From NCBI RefSeq assembly GCF_003386195.1, contig NZ_QRDX01000009.1, positions 62,001 to 126,000 on the forward strand: DNA of 64,000 nucleotides, written 5' to 3'. Position numbers and translations under genes: made by a program. The notes under the pieces are model-generated. The model did not search any database, had not been told where the DNA came from, and saw only the letters and a program-made list of their open reading frames with translations. The number at the start of each line of letters is the position of its first letter. Within the stretch, counting starts at the first letter, position 1. This document shows positions 8,106 through 19,018 of this stretch, piece by piece. The DNA comes from Seonamhaeicola aphaedonensis (lineage in GTDB: Bacteria > Bacteroidota > Bacteroidia > Flavobacteriales > Flavobacteriaceae).

Positions 8106-11100
8106 GTGAAAAAGAACCTACAGATTAACTTCGCAGCAATATTACTGTTTCTCGGCGTCAACATAATCTTTTCGCAGCAAGTTTCCATCAACAATAATAT
8201 TCCATTACAAAGTCTTATTGAAAACAATTTGGCTAATGGATGCGTAGAAATATCTAATGTATCTTCATCTATAAATGGAAGCTCAGATGGTTTTACTAGT
8301 TATGGTGCATTTCAAAGATCTGGGTCTAATTTTCCTCTTGAGAATGGTATCGTTTTATCTACTGGCAACGCTTCTTCAGGTGGCAATACCTCCAATGGCA
8401 ATGAATTAAGTGAAGGCTCTAGAAGTTGGGGAAGTGATTCTGATATAGAATCTTTTATTGGGCTAGGAACCATGGCTAATGCTACTGTTATTGAATTTGA
8501 CTTTGTATCGTTAACCGATATGATTCAATTTAATTATGTTTTAGCATCAGAAGAGTATTTTGCAAATTTTCCATGTAATGCCTTTGATGGTTTTGTATTC
8601 CTCATAAGAGAGACCTCTAGCACAGGCCCTTACCAAAATATAGCAGTTGTTCCTGGTGGCTCTGATCCAGTTACCGTAGGAAATATTCATGACGCTATCC
8701 CAACACAATGTGCCGCTTCAAACGATCAATATTTTGATGGCTACGGTTTTGGTGATACTAACTATAATGGTAGAACTACCGTTCTTACTGCTGGGACTAC
8801 AGTACTTCCTAATGTACAATACCATGTAAAATTGGTCGTTGCAGAATCACCAGATCTTACGCAACCTCATCCCCTTTCTGATACTTCAGTATTTATTGAA
8901 GCAAACACATTCACCGAATTAGATTTAGGTGATGATATTAACACCTGTTCTGGAAGTGTTACTTTAAATGGTGAAATTCAAAATCCATTGGCTTCTTATG
9001 CTTGGTTTAGAGATAATATTTTGATTTCGGGCGAAACAAATCCTACACTTACAACTTCTACAAGTGGATTGTATAGAGTGGAAATATCCATTAATGGTAA
9101 TAACTGTATCATTCAAGATGAAGTAAATGTAACTATAGATACAGAATTAGCTGCCAACCCAATTTCAAATTTTTATTTATGTGACAATGATAATAATGGG
9201 CTGGAAACATTCGACCTTTCTACAAAAAATACCGATGTAGAGAATGCTGTACAAAATCTACCCATAAATTATAGTATCACCTATTATACTTCTACAATAG
9301 ATAGAGATACTCCAGCAAACAATATTACCAGTCCAATAATATCAAGTGGTCAAACCATTTATGTTCGTGTAGAAGATCTAAACACTGGTTGCTTAATTTA
9401 TGGAGAATTTGATTTAATAGTGAATCCCTTACCAATTGTAACACAACCATCTAGTTTAGACGTTTGTGATAATGACAATATACCTGATTCTAGCACAGAG
9501 ATAGATCTTAGTCAAAAAGATAACCAAATAACCGGTAGCAATCCTGATTTATTTGTTACCTATCATTTTACACCAATGGATGCCAATTCTGGATTGAATC
9601 CGATTTCACAACCATATGTGAATACGAATCCTACTGAGACACTTTATGTAAGAGTAGCAAATAATACAACTGGATGCGTTATTTCATCAGGTTTAACATT
9701 AACCATTAATGTTACAAATGGTAATACAGGCATTGTACGTAATACGCAGTATATTGATGCTTGTGATAGTGACCATGATGGCTACTATGACAATTTTGAC
9801 TTAACTAGTGTTCTAAACGATATATTAAATGGTGAAACCGGATTTTTACCCCCTACCTATCATACTAGTCAGGCAGATGCAGAATCTGGAAGTAGTCCTA
9901 TTGCTAACCCAGGTAATTATGCAAATACAGATCAAGATGAGCAAGTTATTTATTTAAGGTTAGAAGATAATACAACGGGATGCTTAGCTATAATTCCTAT
10001 TGAAATACATACGAATTTGTTACTAACCGGAACCAACATTCCAGCCACAGGGTTTGCTTTTTGTGATGAGGATGATGATGGCAGCGTAGATGTATATCTT
10101 AATACACTTGAAAATGTTATTGCCAATGGACTACCTAACGTAAGTGTTACCTATTATGAAACTGAAGCAAACAGAGACGCCAACACCATGCCTATAGATA
10201 CTTCAAACCCTTATGTATTGACGTCTTCGGTAACAGTGTATCTCAGAATTGAAAATGGTTCTTGTACTGAACTTTCAGAAGTACTACTACGCATTAACCC
10301 CGTGGTAACATTTAGTGATATAAATCCTATACCATACTGCGATAATGATGATGATGGATTCACAACTGTTGATTTTAATTCTTTTAATGATATAATTACA
10401 GCTGGTACTCCAGATTTTAATGTGCGTTATTTTTTAAACCCCACTGATGCTGATAACGGGACTAACCAACTTCCCCAATATTATGACACATCTTCGGGAA
10501 CATTTTACGCAAGAATTGAAAGTAATATTACCCCCTGCTATACGGTTAACGATTTTCAACTGGAAGTTATACCTGCTCCTACAGTAATGCAACCAGCAGA
10601 TCAATACTATTGTAATGACAACAATAGTAGTGTAAGAAATATAAGGCTTCAAGATTTAATAGATAATAACAGTATTGTTATAGACCCAACAAATTTAATT
10701 ATTGAGTTTTTTGACAATCAAACTGACGCTGATAATTTTGATGTGAATAACCCTTCGAATAATCTCGATAAACAGAGTTATGATGCAACTACACAAACTA
10801 TTTATATTCGTGTGGAATCTACAGATGCTACGGCTTGTTATAATACCACATCATTTAATATTGTTGTAAATACCAATCCAGATATCATTCCTATAAGCCC
10901 TTATCAGATATGTGTAGATGCAGGTACTTCAGATGCTGACTTCTACATGAGAGACAAAGATCTTGAAATATTAAATGGTCAATTTGATAAGACAGTGCGA
11001 TATTTTAGAGACGTCCTTATGACTGATGAAATAGACAAAAACTTGGCGTACAACAGTAATGGTGCTGAAACTATATATGTACGTGTTGAAAATATTTCCG

Positions 11101-12989
11101 ATTTAACCTGTTACAAAGAAGCTTCATTTTTATTAGAAATAGGGACCAATCCAAACTACAATAGCAATTTTACAAATTTTCCACCTGATTGCCAGAATGA
11201 AGCGCTTCTAAGAACATTTGACTTAGAAGCTAAACGACAGGAAATTGCAACAGGAAGCACTAATGCATTAGATATTCAATTTTATTTAGACGAAAATGAC
11301 GCTATAATTAAAGCCAACAATAGCCTCCCAGATTTGTATGACTCTCAAGAATTACAAGGTCAATTTTATACAAGAATTGAAAATACAGCTAATGGTTGTT
11401 TTATTATTGAGGAAGTAAGATTTAATACGTTTCCAAAACCTGTATTTCAAACCGCTACTATAGATCCTGTATGTGACACAGATCATGATGGTAATACTTA
11501 CTTTGATTTAACTAACGCCCTATTTCTTGTAGATAACATTAGGTTTGGTGGTGTTACATACACTTACTACTTAGATGATATTCTAAGTATGCAGATTCCC
11601 CCAAACCAAATTAATAGTTATCCAGTTTCAGGTACCACAACAATATATGTTCAAGTTGAAACAGATACAGGCTGTACAGACTCTATTCCTTTATTGTTAC
11701 AAGTTAATCTGCCACCACTTATAAATACTATTGATAATATATCAGATTGTATAAACCCAACGAACACTTATGATCTAAGTCAAATTGATGACATTGTTGT
11801 AAATAACACTAATGATGTAACAATTAGCTATTATGAATCATCAAATGACGCTCTAAATAACACAGGAGCATACAATGGAAAAATATTCAATTACCCCTCT
11901 GCAGGTAGTTTTCCTATTCACGTTAGAGTTGAAGATAACAATAATGGGTGTCCTATTTTCACATCTTTTAATTTAGAAATCAATCCAAATCCATTATCAG
12001 GTACTACACCAAATTTAATTTATTGTGATGATGATTTTGATACTTCTAACCGACTAGAGTTTAATTTAAGTGATAATGATGCTGTTATTTTAGGAGGACA
12101 AAACCCTAACGACTATTCAGTGTATTATTATAGAAACGACGTTAACAATGCAGAAGACGATAGAAACAGACTAGACCTTCCATACCTTGCTACCAATGGA
12201 GAAACAATATATGCTAGAATTGAAAATAATAGCACTGGGTGTTTTAGCGTTACTCAATTTCAAACTATAATAAACCCTTTACCAGTAATTCCGCTAAATG
12301 ATATAGAATCTGTTTGTATTAATGATTTACCAAGAACACTTAGTGCAGATACCGGTAACTCTGGTGACACTTATCTATGGTGGACAGGAGAAACCACACC
12401 AACCATAGAAGTAGATTTGAGTGATTTGTCACCTGATAGATGGGTAGAGGTTACAACTGCGTCTCCACAAAGTTGTTCTTATAGAAGAGAGTTTGATCTT
12501 ATTCAATCTGTTCAAGCAACAATAGAAGCCACAGCAACAGCAGACTTCACAGACCCCAATACAATTACCGTAACTGTTAGTGGTATTGGTGATTACCAAT
12601 ATATTTTGGACAATGGCGAACCACAAGACTCCAATGTATTTACCAATGTTAGTTTAGGACCTCATATAGTAACTATCATAGACCTTAATGGTTGTGAACC
12701 CATTGAAACTGACGTTTTTGTAATAGACATACCAAAGTTTGTAACGCCTAATAATGACAGATATTTTGATACATGGCATATAGTAGGTATTGAGAGATTA
12801 CCAGGAACATTGGTTTATATATACAACAGATATGGAAAATTATTAAAGACGCTTCATCATACGTCAATAGGTTGGGATGGCACCTTTAATGGGCAAAATA
12901 TGCCTGCTGATGATTATTGGTTTTCTGCCGATATTATCCACAATGGTGAATCTTTCAATATAAAAGGACATTTTGCGTTAAAGAGATAA
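8106..12989 (+). CDS. Choice-of-anchor L / T9SS type B sorting domain protein, 1627 aa
   Basis: The start is GTG at 8106, followed by a signal peptide (KKNLQINFAAILLFLGVNII, then FSQQ). Residues ~30-290 match the choice-of-anchor L module: ENNLANGCVEISNV, ENGIVLSTGNAS, YVLASEEYFANFPCNAFDGFVF and later a VPGGSDPVTVGNIHDA stretch. An Ig-like segment follows, then about eleven repeats of ~80-90 aa, each opening with a CDNDNDG-like turn and FDL and closing with IYVRVE plus a second Cys before the next VNP linker. The last ~90 residues are a type B sorting domain in which NNDG reads NNDR (KFVTPNNDRYFDTW). The paired Cys per repeat suggest one disulfide each, which is inference. It is likely a surface adhesin or filament. 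Confidence 0.88.
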   Translation: MKKNLQINFAAILLFLGVNIIFSQQVSINNNIPLQSLIENNLANGCVEISNVSSSINGSSDGFTSYGAFQRSGSNFPLENGIVLSTGNASSGGNTSNGNELSEGSRSWGSDSDIESFIGLGTMANATVIEFDFVSLTDMIQFNYVLASEEYFANFPCNAFDGFVFLIRETSSTGPYQNIAVVPGGSDPVTVGNIHDAIPTQCAASNDQYFDGYGFGDTNYNGRTTVLTAGTTVLPNVQYHVKLVVAESPDLTQPHPLSDTSVFIEANTFTELDLGDDINTCSGSVTLNGEIQNPLASYAWFRDNILISGETNPTLTTSTSGLYRVEISINGNNCIIQDEVNVTIDTELAANPISNFYLCDNDNNGLETFDLSTKNTDVENAVQNLPINYSITYYTSTIDRDTPANNITSPIISSGQTIYVRVEDLNTGCLIYGEFDLIVNPLPIVTQPSSLDVCDNDNIPDSSTEIDLSQKDNQITGSNPDLFVTYHFTPMDANSGLNPISQPYVNTNPTETLYVRVANNTTGCVISSGLTLTINVTNGNTGIVRNTQYIDACDSDHDGYYDNFDLTSVLNDILNGETGFLPPTYHTSQADAESGSSPIANPGNYANTDQDEQVIYLRLEDNTTGCLAIIPIEIHTNLLLTGTNIPATGFAFCDEDDDGSVDVYLNTLENVIANGLPNVSVTYYETEANRDANTMPIDTSNPYVLTSSVTVYLRIENGSCTELSEVLLRINPVVTFSDINPIPYCDNDDDGFTTVDFNSFNDIITAGTPDFNVRYFLNPTDADNGTNQLPQYYDTSSGTFYARIESNITPCYTVNDFQLEVIPAPTVMQPADQYYCNDNNSSVRNIRLQDLIDNNSIVIDPTNLIIEFFDNQTDADNFDVNNPSNNLDKQSYDATTQTIYIRVESTDATACYNTTSFNIVVNTNPDIIPISPYQICVDAGTSDADFYMRDKDLEILNGQFDKTVRYFRDVLMTDEIDKNLAYNSNGAETIYVRVENISDLTCYKEASFLLEIGTNPNYNSNFTNFPPDCQNEALLRTFDLEAKRQEIATGSTNALDIQFYLDENDAIIKANNSLPDLYDSQELQGQFYTRIENTANGCFIIEEVRFNTFPKPVFQTATIDPVCDTDHDGNTYFDLTNALFLVDNIRFGGVTYTYYLDDILSMQIPPNQINSYPVSGTTTIYVQVETDTGCTDSIPLLLQVNLPPLINTIDNISDCINPTNTYDLSQIDDIVVNNTNDVTISYYESSNDALNNTGAYNGKIFNYPSAGSFPIHVRVEDNNNGCPIFTSFNLEINPNPLSGTTPNLIYCDDDFDTSNRLEFNLSDNDAVILGGQNPNDYSVYYYRNDVNNAEDDRNRLDLPYLATNGETIYARIENNSTGCFSVTQFQTIINPLPVIPLNDIESVCINDLPRTLSADTGNSGDTYLWWTGETTPTIEVDLSDLSPDRWVEVTTASPQSCSYRREFDLIQSVQATIEATATADFTDPNTITVTVSGIGDYQYILDNGEPQDSNVFTNVSLGPHIVTIIDLNGCEPIETDVFVIDIPKFVTPNNDRYFDTWHIVGIERLPGTLVYIYNRYGKLLKTLHHTSIGWDGTFNGQNMPADDYWFSADIIHNGESFNIKGHFALKR

Positions 12990-13014
12990 AGGTATAATTT
13001 CAAAAGAAACCTTT
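12988..13014 (+). terminator. Possible terminator after the 1627-aa surface protein gene
   Basis: AAAGGT and ACCTTT pair around an inner TTTC/GAAA stem, starting at the stop codon and followed by a T-rich tail. The stem is short and has a bulge, so it is a weak call. Confidence 0.4.
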
Positions 13015-13102
13015 TCCTTTAACTATTATACTTATTTTATACATTTTATCTAAAAGTTTTAAACCTTTAAAGAGTATAAGGGTCTAAAATAAATATTTAA
13101 TT

Positions 13103-13110
13103 TATTTTTG
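13103..13110 (+). promoter_or_regulatory. Candidate -7 box (TATTTTTG)
   Basis: This TAnnTTTG match lies 57 bases before the ATG of the 1925-aa surface protein, leaving a leader of about 50 bases. It suggests separate transcription of the third surface gene. Confidence 0.4.
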
Positions 13111-13167
13111 ATGTTCGTTCTGTTCATAACAGTCGATTCACCAACAACTAAATCGTAAAAAATTGCA

Positions 13168-16100
13168 ATGCAAACTAGCTCCCTTTTAAGAAATCTGCTA
13201 TTTGTTTTAGTACTTCTTTTTTCTAGCATAGGATATTCACAGCTTAGTAAGAAACACTATATACCGCCTTTGACAGAGTCTGGAGATGGTTCTTCAGCAC
13301 CACAAGATCAATATATTTATATCTCAACTCCAAGTAACTTACCTGTAAATATTACTATTAAACCAGTTGGATTGGGAACTAATGGTCATATAAATGGAAG
13401 TGTCTCAAAAAATAATCCTTTTATATACTCTATAGGAACTGGTAGAGACACACAACTTTTTGTTAATCATAATGAGACTAGCAGCATAAAATCAAATAAG
13501 GGATATATCATAGAGGCCCAAGACCTAATATATGTTTCGGTAAGAATTAACGCTGGTTCACAAGCAGGAGCTTTAGTTAGCAAAGGTGAAAATGGATTAG
13601 GCACAACTTTTAGAATTGGTGCTTTTACTAATCAAGCTGGTCGAACGTCCAGAATCCAAAACGGGGTTACTACTTACAGTGAAAATTTAATGAGCTTCCT
13701 CTGTGTAATGGCTACCGAAGACAACACTACTATTACATTTTCTGATATAGACAACAATACAGAAGTAGAAAATTTTAGCGGTACATTTCCGTATGATAGA
13801 GTACTGAATAAAGGAGAAAGTTATTGTATTGCAATGAACAGCTATTCCGCAGTATATCCCAACAATAATAAAACGGGGCTTATTGGTTCACTGATTACAT
13901 CGAATAAACCCATAGTGGTAAACTGCGGCTCTGCTAATGGCAGTTTTGATGCTGGAAATGGAAGAGATTACGGCATAGATCAAATTGTAGATTATTCGAA
14001 AGTTGGAACAGAATATATTTTTGTAAAAGGAAATGGGACAAACGCTTGGGAAAATGTTTTAATTGTTGCTCATACTAATAATACCACAATCAATATTAAT
14101 GGGGACACTACTCCTATAGCAACAATAAATGCTGGAGAATTTTATGTAATTGAAGGAGATCAGTATATTAATAATAATATGTATGTTCTAACTTCAGAAC
14201 CTGTATTTGCTTATCAAGGAATTGGAGGTTTAAATAGTGATGGGCAACCATCCCAGGCAAATCAAGGCTTATTTTTTGTGCCACCTTTAAATTGTGAAGC
14301 CCGGGGCAACCTTGACAATATTGCTGATATAACTAGTATTGGAGGACTTACTTATACTGGAGGAATAAACATTGTTTCTAAAACAGGTAGTACAGTTTCT
14401 GTAAACGGTACTGCCATTTCTGGCGGAAGCCCTGTAACTGGGAAACCAGATTATGTTACATACCAATTAACAGGCTTAAGTGGAAATATTTCAGTAGAGA
14501 GCACCGATGAATTATATGTCTCTTATTTCAATCAAAATGGCGTGGCAACCTCAGGAAGCTTCTACTCTGGGTTTCCGTCGGCTCCAGAAATTAATTTTGA
14601 TGTAGACTTTACTCCTAAGGGAAATTGCATTGGCAATGACCTTAAATTATCAGTAGCCAATGCTCAAAGCTTTGAAAGTTTTAAGTGGTTTTTTGATGAT
14701 GGTTCTGGGTTTATAGAAATGTCTGAAACTAGTAATGAAATTATTCCAACCCAGCCAGGAATATACAAGCTTATAGGTATTATACCTTGTACACTTCGAG
14801 AACTTGAGTCTAAAGAAATTCCTGTGAGTATTTGTCCTGATGATATTGATAATGACGGTATTATTGATAATTTGGATATTGATAATGATAATGATGGTAT
14901 TTTAAACTGTACAGAGTCAAGAGGCGATGTAACCATCAATTTAAATGATTTAAATAATCCAATTCTGGAATTTCAAGATACTACTACGGATGCCACAATC
15001 ACTTCAGGAACTTTTACAACTACAAATAGTTCGGGAGTAGCAAATACTTTTACTGGTAACGATTTAGGAAATTTCACCAGTACCGTAGTGGCAGCTGCAA
15101 GTGCTGAAGGTAACTATGCTATGACATTTACCGAGTCTGTAAATGTAAACTTGTCCGAAGACATTTCTTATATCCATACGTCAGTGGATGGTGAATTTTT
15201 TATTGCTAAAATCACTCCAGCCAATAAAAATATTACTTTGTTAGATCCAGACGACAGACTACTTGTTGATTCAAATTTTGATGGTCTTTTTGAGACAGGT
15301 ATTACACAAATTTCAGGTTCTGAGATCCATTTTAAATACAATCCTTCTCCTTTAGGAGCAACACCTTTTGAATTTTTTGCAAATCAGGTAGATGGTTTCG
15401 GATTCATTCATAGATTAAGTAATTTAACAGACAACTCTAATTTTCAAGCATATATTTCACTTAACTGCTTTAAAAATGATAATGATAATGACGGGATTAA
15501 AGATGAATTGGATCTTGATAGCGATAATGACGGTATACCAGATTTTGTTGAAAATCAAGGTACACTAGTTGCTCTTTCTGGAGTTGATTTAGACACAAAC
15601 GGATTAGATGATATTTACGATATAAACTCATTACCAATTGATACTGATTCAGATGGTGTTGTTGATTTTTATGATTTGGATAGTGATAATGATGGTATTT
15701 ATGATTTAATTGAATCAGGACAGTTAGGTATATTATCTGATACTGATTTGGATGGTATAGAAGATGGTCCAAATTATGGTGTAAATGGTTGGGCAGATGC
15801 TGCCGAAACTTTGCCAGATAGTAACTTAATTGGATATACACCAAACGATTTAGACACTGATACTATTTTCTCTTACTTAGATTTAGATAGTGATGGTGAT
15901 GGCTGTAGCGATGTCATAGAAGCTGGCTTCTCTGATGGTAATGCTGATGATTTAATAGGTGATAATCCAGTAGTAACCGATCCCAATAATGGTGTAGTGA
16001 TAAATGTTTCTGATGGCTACTCATTACCAAACAGTGATTATCTTGATATTGCACCAATTACTATTACAACGCAACCTGTAAACACCACAGTTTGTGAATT

Positions 16101-18945
16101 ATCAAATGGTACTATCAGTGTAGTTTCCCCTGATGCCGAAACCTATCAATGGGAATTAAGCGCTGACGGAATGAACTGGAATGTACTTTCAGATGACATG
16201 ATATATTCTGGGGTTACTACTGAAAACTTAACCATTAGTAATGCACAGCTATCTTTTGATAATTACCTATTTAGAGTAAAATTAGATAGATCCGGAAATA
16301 GCTGTGGGCTATATTCTGATGAAGTAGTTTTAACGGTTGATACGCTTCCTGTTGCAAATACAGCTGCTAACATGTTATTATGTGATGATGACAACAATGG
16401 TACTATGCCTTTTGATTTAGAATCACAAAACAGTTCAATAAATACGGTTTCAGGAATGACCATAACTTATCACGCCTCACAAGCTGATGCTGATAATAGA
16501 GCTAACCCTATAACAAGTCCATTTGAAAGTGGTAATACCACCATTTATGCACGCGTTGAAAATGATGCTAATACTACTTGCTATGATGTTTCTAGTTTTG
16601 ATTTAGAAGTTTATGAAAGTCCGTTCCCTTCTCTGGCTGTCACACCACTTCAAGAATGCGATGACACTTCAGTTGGTACGGATACCGATGGCTTAAAAGT
16701 TTTTGACTTAACTCAAAAAGAAACTGAAATTTTAAACGGACAAAGCGCAACAGATTTTAGTCTGACTTATTTTATTGATGCTGCTTATTCAATTCCAATT
16801 GTATCACCATCTTCATTTGTTGGCTCCGTTCCAGGAGGTCGAACCATTTATGTTAGAATGACTAACAATCTTTACAATACTTGTATAGCTGATACAACTT
16901 TTGATGTGGAAGTCTTTAGTTTACCTATTGTAAATAACCCGAACACTTATAGACAATGCGATGACGCGTCAAATGATAGAGAAGCTTATTTCAATTTAAC
17001 TTTAGATTGGATTAAGGAAGAAATCAACCCTAATTATATTTCCGAAGGTTTAACATTTACATATTATAATGATCAAACCCAAGCAGAAACCATTGGAGGC
17101 ATTGAGATAATAGATGAAACGAACTATTTTGTTGACTTATCTACAAATTCTTCAGAAACGGTTTGGATTAGAGCCACAAATCCTAATGGCTGCTACCGTG
17201 TAGTACCTTTATCATTAGAAATCAACCCCTCAAGTGCCACTTTAGATAACTATAATCCAGATCCATTGTTTCAATGTGATGAAACAGGTTCAACAGTAAG
17301 AGGAAATGTTGCTTCCTTCAATTTAACTGATATTCATAATGATATACTAAACATTTTTGTACCATTAAACGTAACTATTCATTTTTACGAAAGTCAAGTG
17401 GATGCCGAGTTGGAAACTAATGAAATACCAGATATTTCCAACCATCAAAATACAAGTTCACCTATTTCACAAAACATTTGGGTTCGAGTAAAAAGTGATT
17501 TAGGTAACGATTGCTTAGGATTAAGAGAATTTACATCATTATTAAATGTAGAGACGTTACCCTTTGCATATCCAGTTACATTTAGTAGCCAATGTGATTA
17601 TGACACGAACGATACGGTTTTGAGCTATCCGTTTGACACTTCAAATCTAGAAGCCGATATTTTGAATGGTCAAGATCCTATGAATGTTACCATAACATAT
17701 TTTGATAATGTTGGAAATCCTTTGTTATATGCAGACGGAACCTCAGTAATAAGTCCCATTCAACCAACATTTCTAACAGAAAATCAAACCATCACGGTTA
17801 GGGTTACTAATAATTCTACAAATGACCCAGATGGCGCATGTTATGACGAAACTAATGTAGAGTTCTTTATAGATGAGCAACCCATAATTGCAAACCAAGT
17901 ATCTCCTCAAGTTTTTTGCGATGATGGTTTAGATCTAACCCAAGAAAATGACGGCTTACACAATTTTGATTTGTCGGCATTTGAAAGTACCATCAGAGGC
18001 TCTCAAAACAACATGGAAATTTATTTCACATACATTGATGAAAATGGATCAACTGTAACCAATGAAGCTACTAATTTTCCAAATACACTCATTTCATCTA
18101 ATCAAATCATAGACGTTGAAGTAATCAATCCTATAAATACGACTTGTTCTGCATTTACAACTATAGAATTAAGCGTTAACCCTTTACCTGAGTTTATACT
18201 TGAAGAAGAAATACTTGTTTGCGGCAACCCTTTTATACCGGAAGATATAATTCCGGTTCAAATCAATGCTTCTGAAACCTTTACCTATGAATGGCGTTTT
18301 GAAGATGGTAGTATTGTTGGAAATACACTTGTATTACCTAGCAGCAACATACCTTTACCAGGTAAATATACGTTAACATTAACAAACCCAACCACATTAT
18401 GTTCAAAAACACAAACTGTGGATGTTAAAGCAGCAGATCCTCCAAACATAACACTTGATGATATCGAAATCGTAGACCTCTCTGAAAATAATTCTGTAAC
18501 AATTATTAATCCTTCTAGCCTTGGCAATAGTACCTATATGTTCTCTTTGGTATCAGACGATAATCAAGTTTATTTCCCATATCAAGAAAGTCCTGTATTT
18601 AACAATGTTAGAGCAGGATTTTATACGCTATTTGCTCAAGATGTAGAAACAATTTGTGACGAAGTTCAATTACGGATATCAGTCATAGGACATAGGAAAT
18701 TTTTCACACCTAATGGAGATGGTACTAATGAGCATTGGCAAATACAAGGCTTAGATATGACCCATGCTGGAAGTGTAATACGTATTTTTGATCGTTATGG
18801 TAAATTGTTAAAACAGCTAGATCCTCTGTCTGTAGGTTGGGATGGCACCTTTAATGGAGTTCTGATGCCTACTGATGATTATTGGTTTAGCTTAACTTTA
18901 CCAGATGGTAGATCGTTGCTCGGTCATTTCACCTTGAAACGCTAA
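13168..18945 (+). CDS. IgGFc-binding-like / T9SS type B sorting domain protein, 1925 aa
   Basis: This is the largest gene in the window. After a signal peptide (LLFVLVLLFSSIGYS) residues ~25-430 resemble the IgGFc-binding protein N-terminal module of Bacteroidota surface proteins (YIYISTPSNLPVNITI, later EPVFAYQGIGGLN). Four calcium-binding, thrombospondin type 3-like stretches follow near residues 557, 770, 825 and 893 (DIDNDGIIDN, DLDSDNDGIPD, DLDSDNDGIYD, DLDSDGDGCSD). Then come an Ig-like domain and about six Cys-paired repeats of the type also seen in the two upstream proteins. The C-terminal ~85 residues are the type B sorting domain (KFFTPNGDGTNEHW, IFDRYGKLLKQL, GWDGTFNG, DDYWFSL). 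The likely role is an exported, calcium-stiffened surface adhesin. The ligand is unknown. Confidence 0.88.
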   Translation: MQTSSLLRNLLFVLVLLFSSIGYSQLSKKHYIPPLTESGDGSSAPQDQYIYISTPSNLPVNITIKPVGLGTNGHINGSVSKNNPFIYSIGTGRDTQLFVNHNETSSIKSNKGYIIEAQDLIYVSVRINAGSQAGALVSKGENGLGTTFRIGAFTNQAGRTSRIQNGVTTYSENLMSFLCVMATEDNTTITFSDIDNNTEVENFSGTFPYDRVLNKGESYCIAMNSYSAVYPNNNKTGLIGSLITSNKPIVVNCGSANGSFDAGNGRDYGIDQIVDYSKVGTEYIFVKGNGTNAWENVLIVAHTNNTTININGDTTPIATINAGEFYVIEGDQYINNNMYVLTSEPVFAYQGIGGLNSDGQPSQANQGLFFVPPLNCEARGNLDNIADITSIGGLTYTGGINIVSKTGSTVSVNGTAISGGSPVTGKPDYVTYQLTGLSGNISVESTDELYVSYFNQNGVATSGSFYSGFPSAPEINFDVDFTPKGNCIGNDLKLSVANAQSFESFKWFFDDGSGFIEMSETSNEIIPTQPGIYKLIGIIPCTLRELESKEIPVSICPDDIDNDGIIDNLDIDNDNDGILNCTESRGDVTINLNDLNNPILEFQDTTTDATITSGTFTTTNSSGVANTFTGNDLGNFTSTVVAAASAEGNYAMTFTESVNVNLSEDISYIHTSVDGEFFIAKITPANKNITLLDPDDRLLVDSNFDGLFETGITQISGSEIHFKYNPSPLGATPFEFFANQVDGFGFIHRLSNLTDNSNFQAYISLNCFKNDNDNDGIKDELDLDSDNDGIPDFVENQGTLVALSGVDLDTNGLDDIYDINSLPIDTDSDGVVDFYDLDSDNDGIYDLIESGQLGILSDTDLDGIEDGPNYGVNGWADAAETLPDSNLIGYTPNDLDTDTIFSYLDLDSDGDGCSDVIEAGFSDGNADDLIGDNPVVTDPNNGVVINVSDGYSLPNSDYLDIAPITITTQPVNTTVCELSNGTISVVSPDAETYQWELSADGMNWNVLSDDMIYSGVTTENLTISNAQLSFDNYLFRVKLDRSGNSCGLYSDEVVLTVDTLPVANTAANMLLCDDDNNGTMPFDLESQNSSINTVSGMTITYHASQADADNRANPITSPFESGNTTIYARVENDANTTCYDVSSFDLEVYESPFPSLAVTPLQECDDTSVGTDTDGLKVFDLTQKETEILNGQSATDFSLTYFIDAAYSIPIVSPSSFVGSVPGGRTIYVRMTNNLYNTCIADTTFDVEVFSLPIVNNPNTYRQCDDASNDREAYFNLTLDWIKEEINPNYISEGLTFTYYNDQTQAETIGGIEIIDETNYFVDLSTNSSETVWIRATNPNGCYRVVPLSLEINPSSATLDNYNPDPLFQCDETGSTVRGNVASFNLTDIHNDILNIFVPLNVTIHFYESQVDAELETNEIPDISNHQNTSSPISQNIWVRVKSDLGNDCLGLREFTSLLNVETLPFAYPVTFSSQCDYDTNDTVLSYPFDTSNLEADILNGQDPMNVTITYFDNVGNPLLYADGTSVISPIQPTFLTENQTITVRVTNNSTNDPDGACYDETNVEFFIDEQPIIANQVSPQVFCDDGLDLTQENDGLHNFDLSAFESTIRGSQNNMEIYFTYIDENGSTVTNEATNFPNTLISSNQIIDVEVINPINTTCSAFTTIELSVNPLPEFILEEEILVCGNPFIPEDIIPVQINASETFTYEWRFEDGSIVGNTLVLPSSNIPLPGKYTLTLTNPTTLCSKTQTVDVKAADPPNITLDDIEIVDLSENNSVTIINPSSLGNSTYMFSLVSDDNQVYFPYQESPVFNNVRAGFYTLFAQDVETICDEVQLRISVIGHRKFFTPNGDGTNEHWQIQGLDMTHAGSVIRIFDRYGKLLKQLDPLSVGWDGTFNGVLMPTDDYWFSLTLPDGRSLLGHFTLKR

Positions 18946-19018
18946 ACCATATTTTTATAAACTTTAAATTCAATTTCCCAACTACTTTAAGTAATTTAGA
19001 CACTTTATCTAAATTAGT

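Noticed and set aside
9180-12300. Possible tandem DNA repeats or CRISPR-like array
   Set aside because: The periodicity is at the protein level (80-90-aa repeats) inside one open frame. The DNA units are diverged, and no short identical repeats with spacers exist.
15497-15844. Minus-strand open frame rich in His, Leu and Tyr
   Set aside because: It is the shadow of Asp/Asn-rich repeats of the 1925-aa protein on the other strand.
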